Source of the DNA: Strigops habroptila
Taxonomy: Eukaryota; Chordata; Aves; Psittaciformes; Psittacidae
Assembly (NCBI RefSeq): GCF_004027225.2
Contig: NC_044296.2
Span: forward strand, 5,265,943-5,329,942
Direction: 5' to 3'
Length of the DNA: 64,000 bases
In this document: positions 63,858 to 64,000 of the stretch, piece by piece
Layout: each line of letters starts with the position of its first letter
Position numbering within the stretch: the first letter of the stretch is position 1
Notes under the pieces: model-generated
Told to the model about the DNA's origin: nothing
Seen by the model: only the letters and a program-made list of their open reading frames with translations
Database searches by the model: none
Translations under genes and position numbers: made by a program

Positions 63858-64000
63858 GTAACAGGGAGTTTTACTCTTTCTAAGGGTCCCAAAATGGCCA
63901 GGGCTCCTTGCTGCTTTGGCAAAGCTGGTGGTTGAATGCTCTCTGCTGGGCTTGCAATGGAAATCTCCATGGTGAAGAGCACAAGTAGCTGGTTTGAACC
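63858..64000 (+). other. Intron of the PRAM1-like gene, window end
   Basis: Follows the donor CACAGAG|GTAACA and contains no further exon before the window ends. Confidence 0.4.

Overview
The window is vertebrate nuclear DNA, almost certainly from a bird, and looks like part of a small, GC-rich, gene-dense chromosome. Three things point there. Genes are compact with short introns and CpG-island promoters. About 25 truncated 3' ends of the sauropsid LINE CR1 are scattered through it. The genes keep the order found around human 19p13.2. Many CR1 copies are nearly identical to one another over hundreds of bases, so this lineage had a recent CR1 burst. Such bursts are known in woodpeckers and their allies (Piciformes), but that order-level guess is inference only.

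Layout. Positions 1-20,400 hold no gene I can support: CR1 fragments, simple repeats and unique intergenic DNA. A minisatellite (20,440-20,790) leads into a CpG island (20,800-21,390), the likely KANK3 promoter. KANK3 (+) codes from 25,439 to 30,315 in ten coding exons: KN motif, coiled coils, ankyrin repeats. RPS28 (-, 33,457-33,983) converges on it. RPS28 is head to head with NDUFA7 (+, 34,133-34,962), sharing a 149-bp promoter with a TATA-like palindrome and a TCTCGCGAGA element. CD320 (+, 35,940-40,363), the transcobalamin receptor, follows and shows only one LDL-receptor class A module. This order and orientation matches the mammalian KANK3-RPS28-NDUFA7-CD320 block.

Beyond it lie a two-exon silent potassium-channel subunit of the KCNV2 (Kv8.2) type (+, 41,830-44,340), the BMP-family ligand ADMP (-, 46,506-49,021), POLE4 (-, 55,951-58,339) and the 5' portion of a PRAM1/FYB-family adaptor (+, from 62,055, running off the window). 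A possible undescribed three-exon gene (+, about 52,528-54,726) with a Dpy-30-like first exon and a polyadenylation signal sits between ADMP and POLE4.

The genes are not one pathway. They include housekeeping genes (RPS28, NDUFA7, POLE4), membrane or cytoskeletal genes (CD320, KANK3, KCNV2-like), a dorsoventral patterning ligand (ADMP) and an immune adaptor (PRAM1-like). No rRNA, tRNA or CRISPR array was seen, and no endogenous retrovirus could be supported. Exon limits were read by eye from splice signals, frame and recalled family sequences; no search was run.
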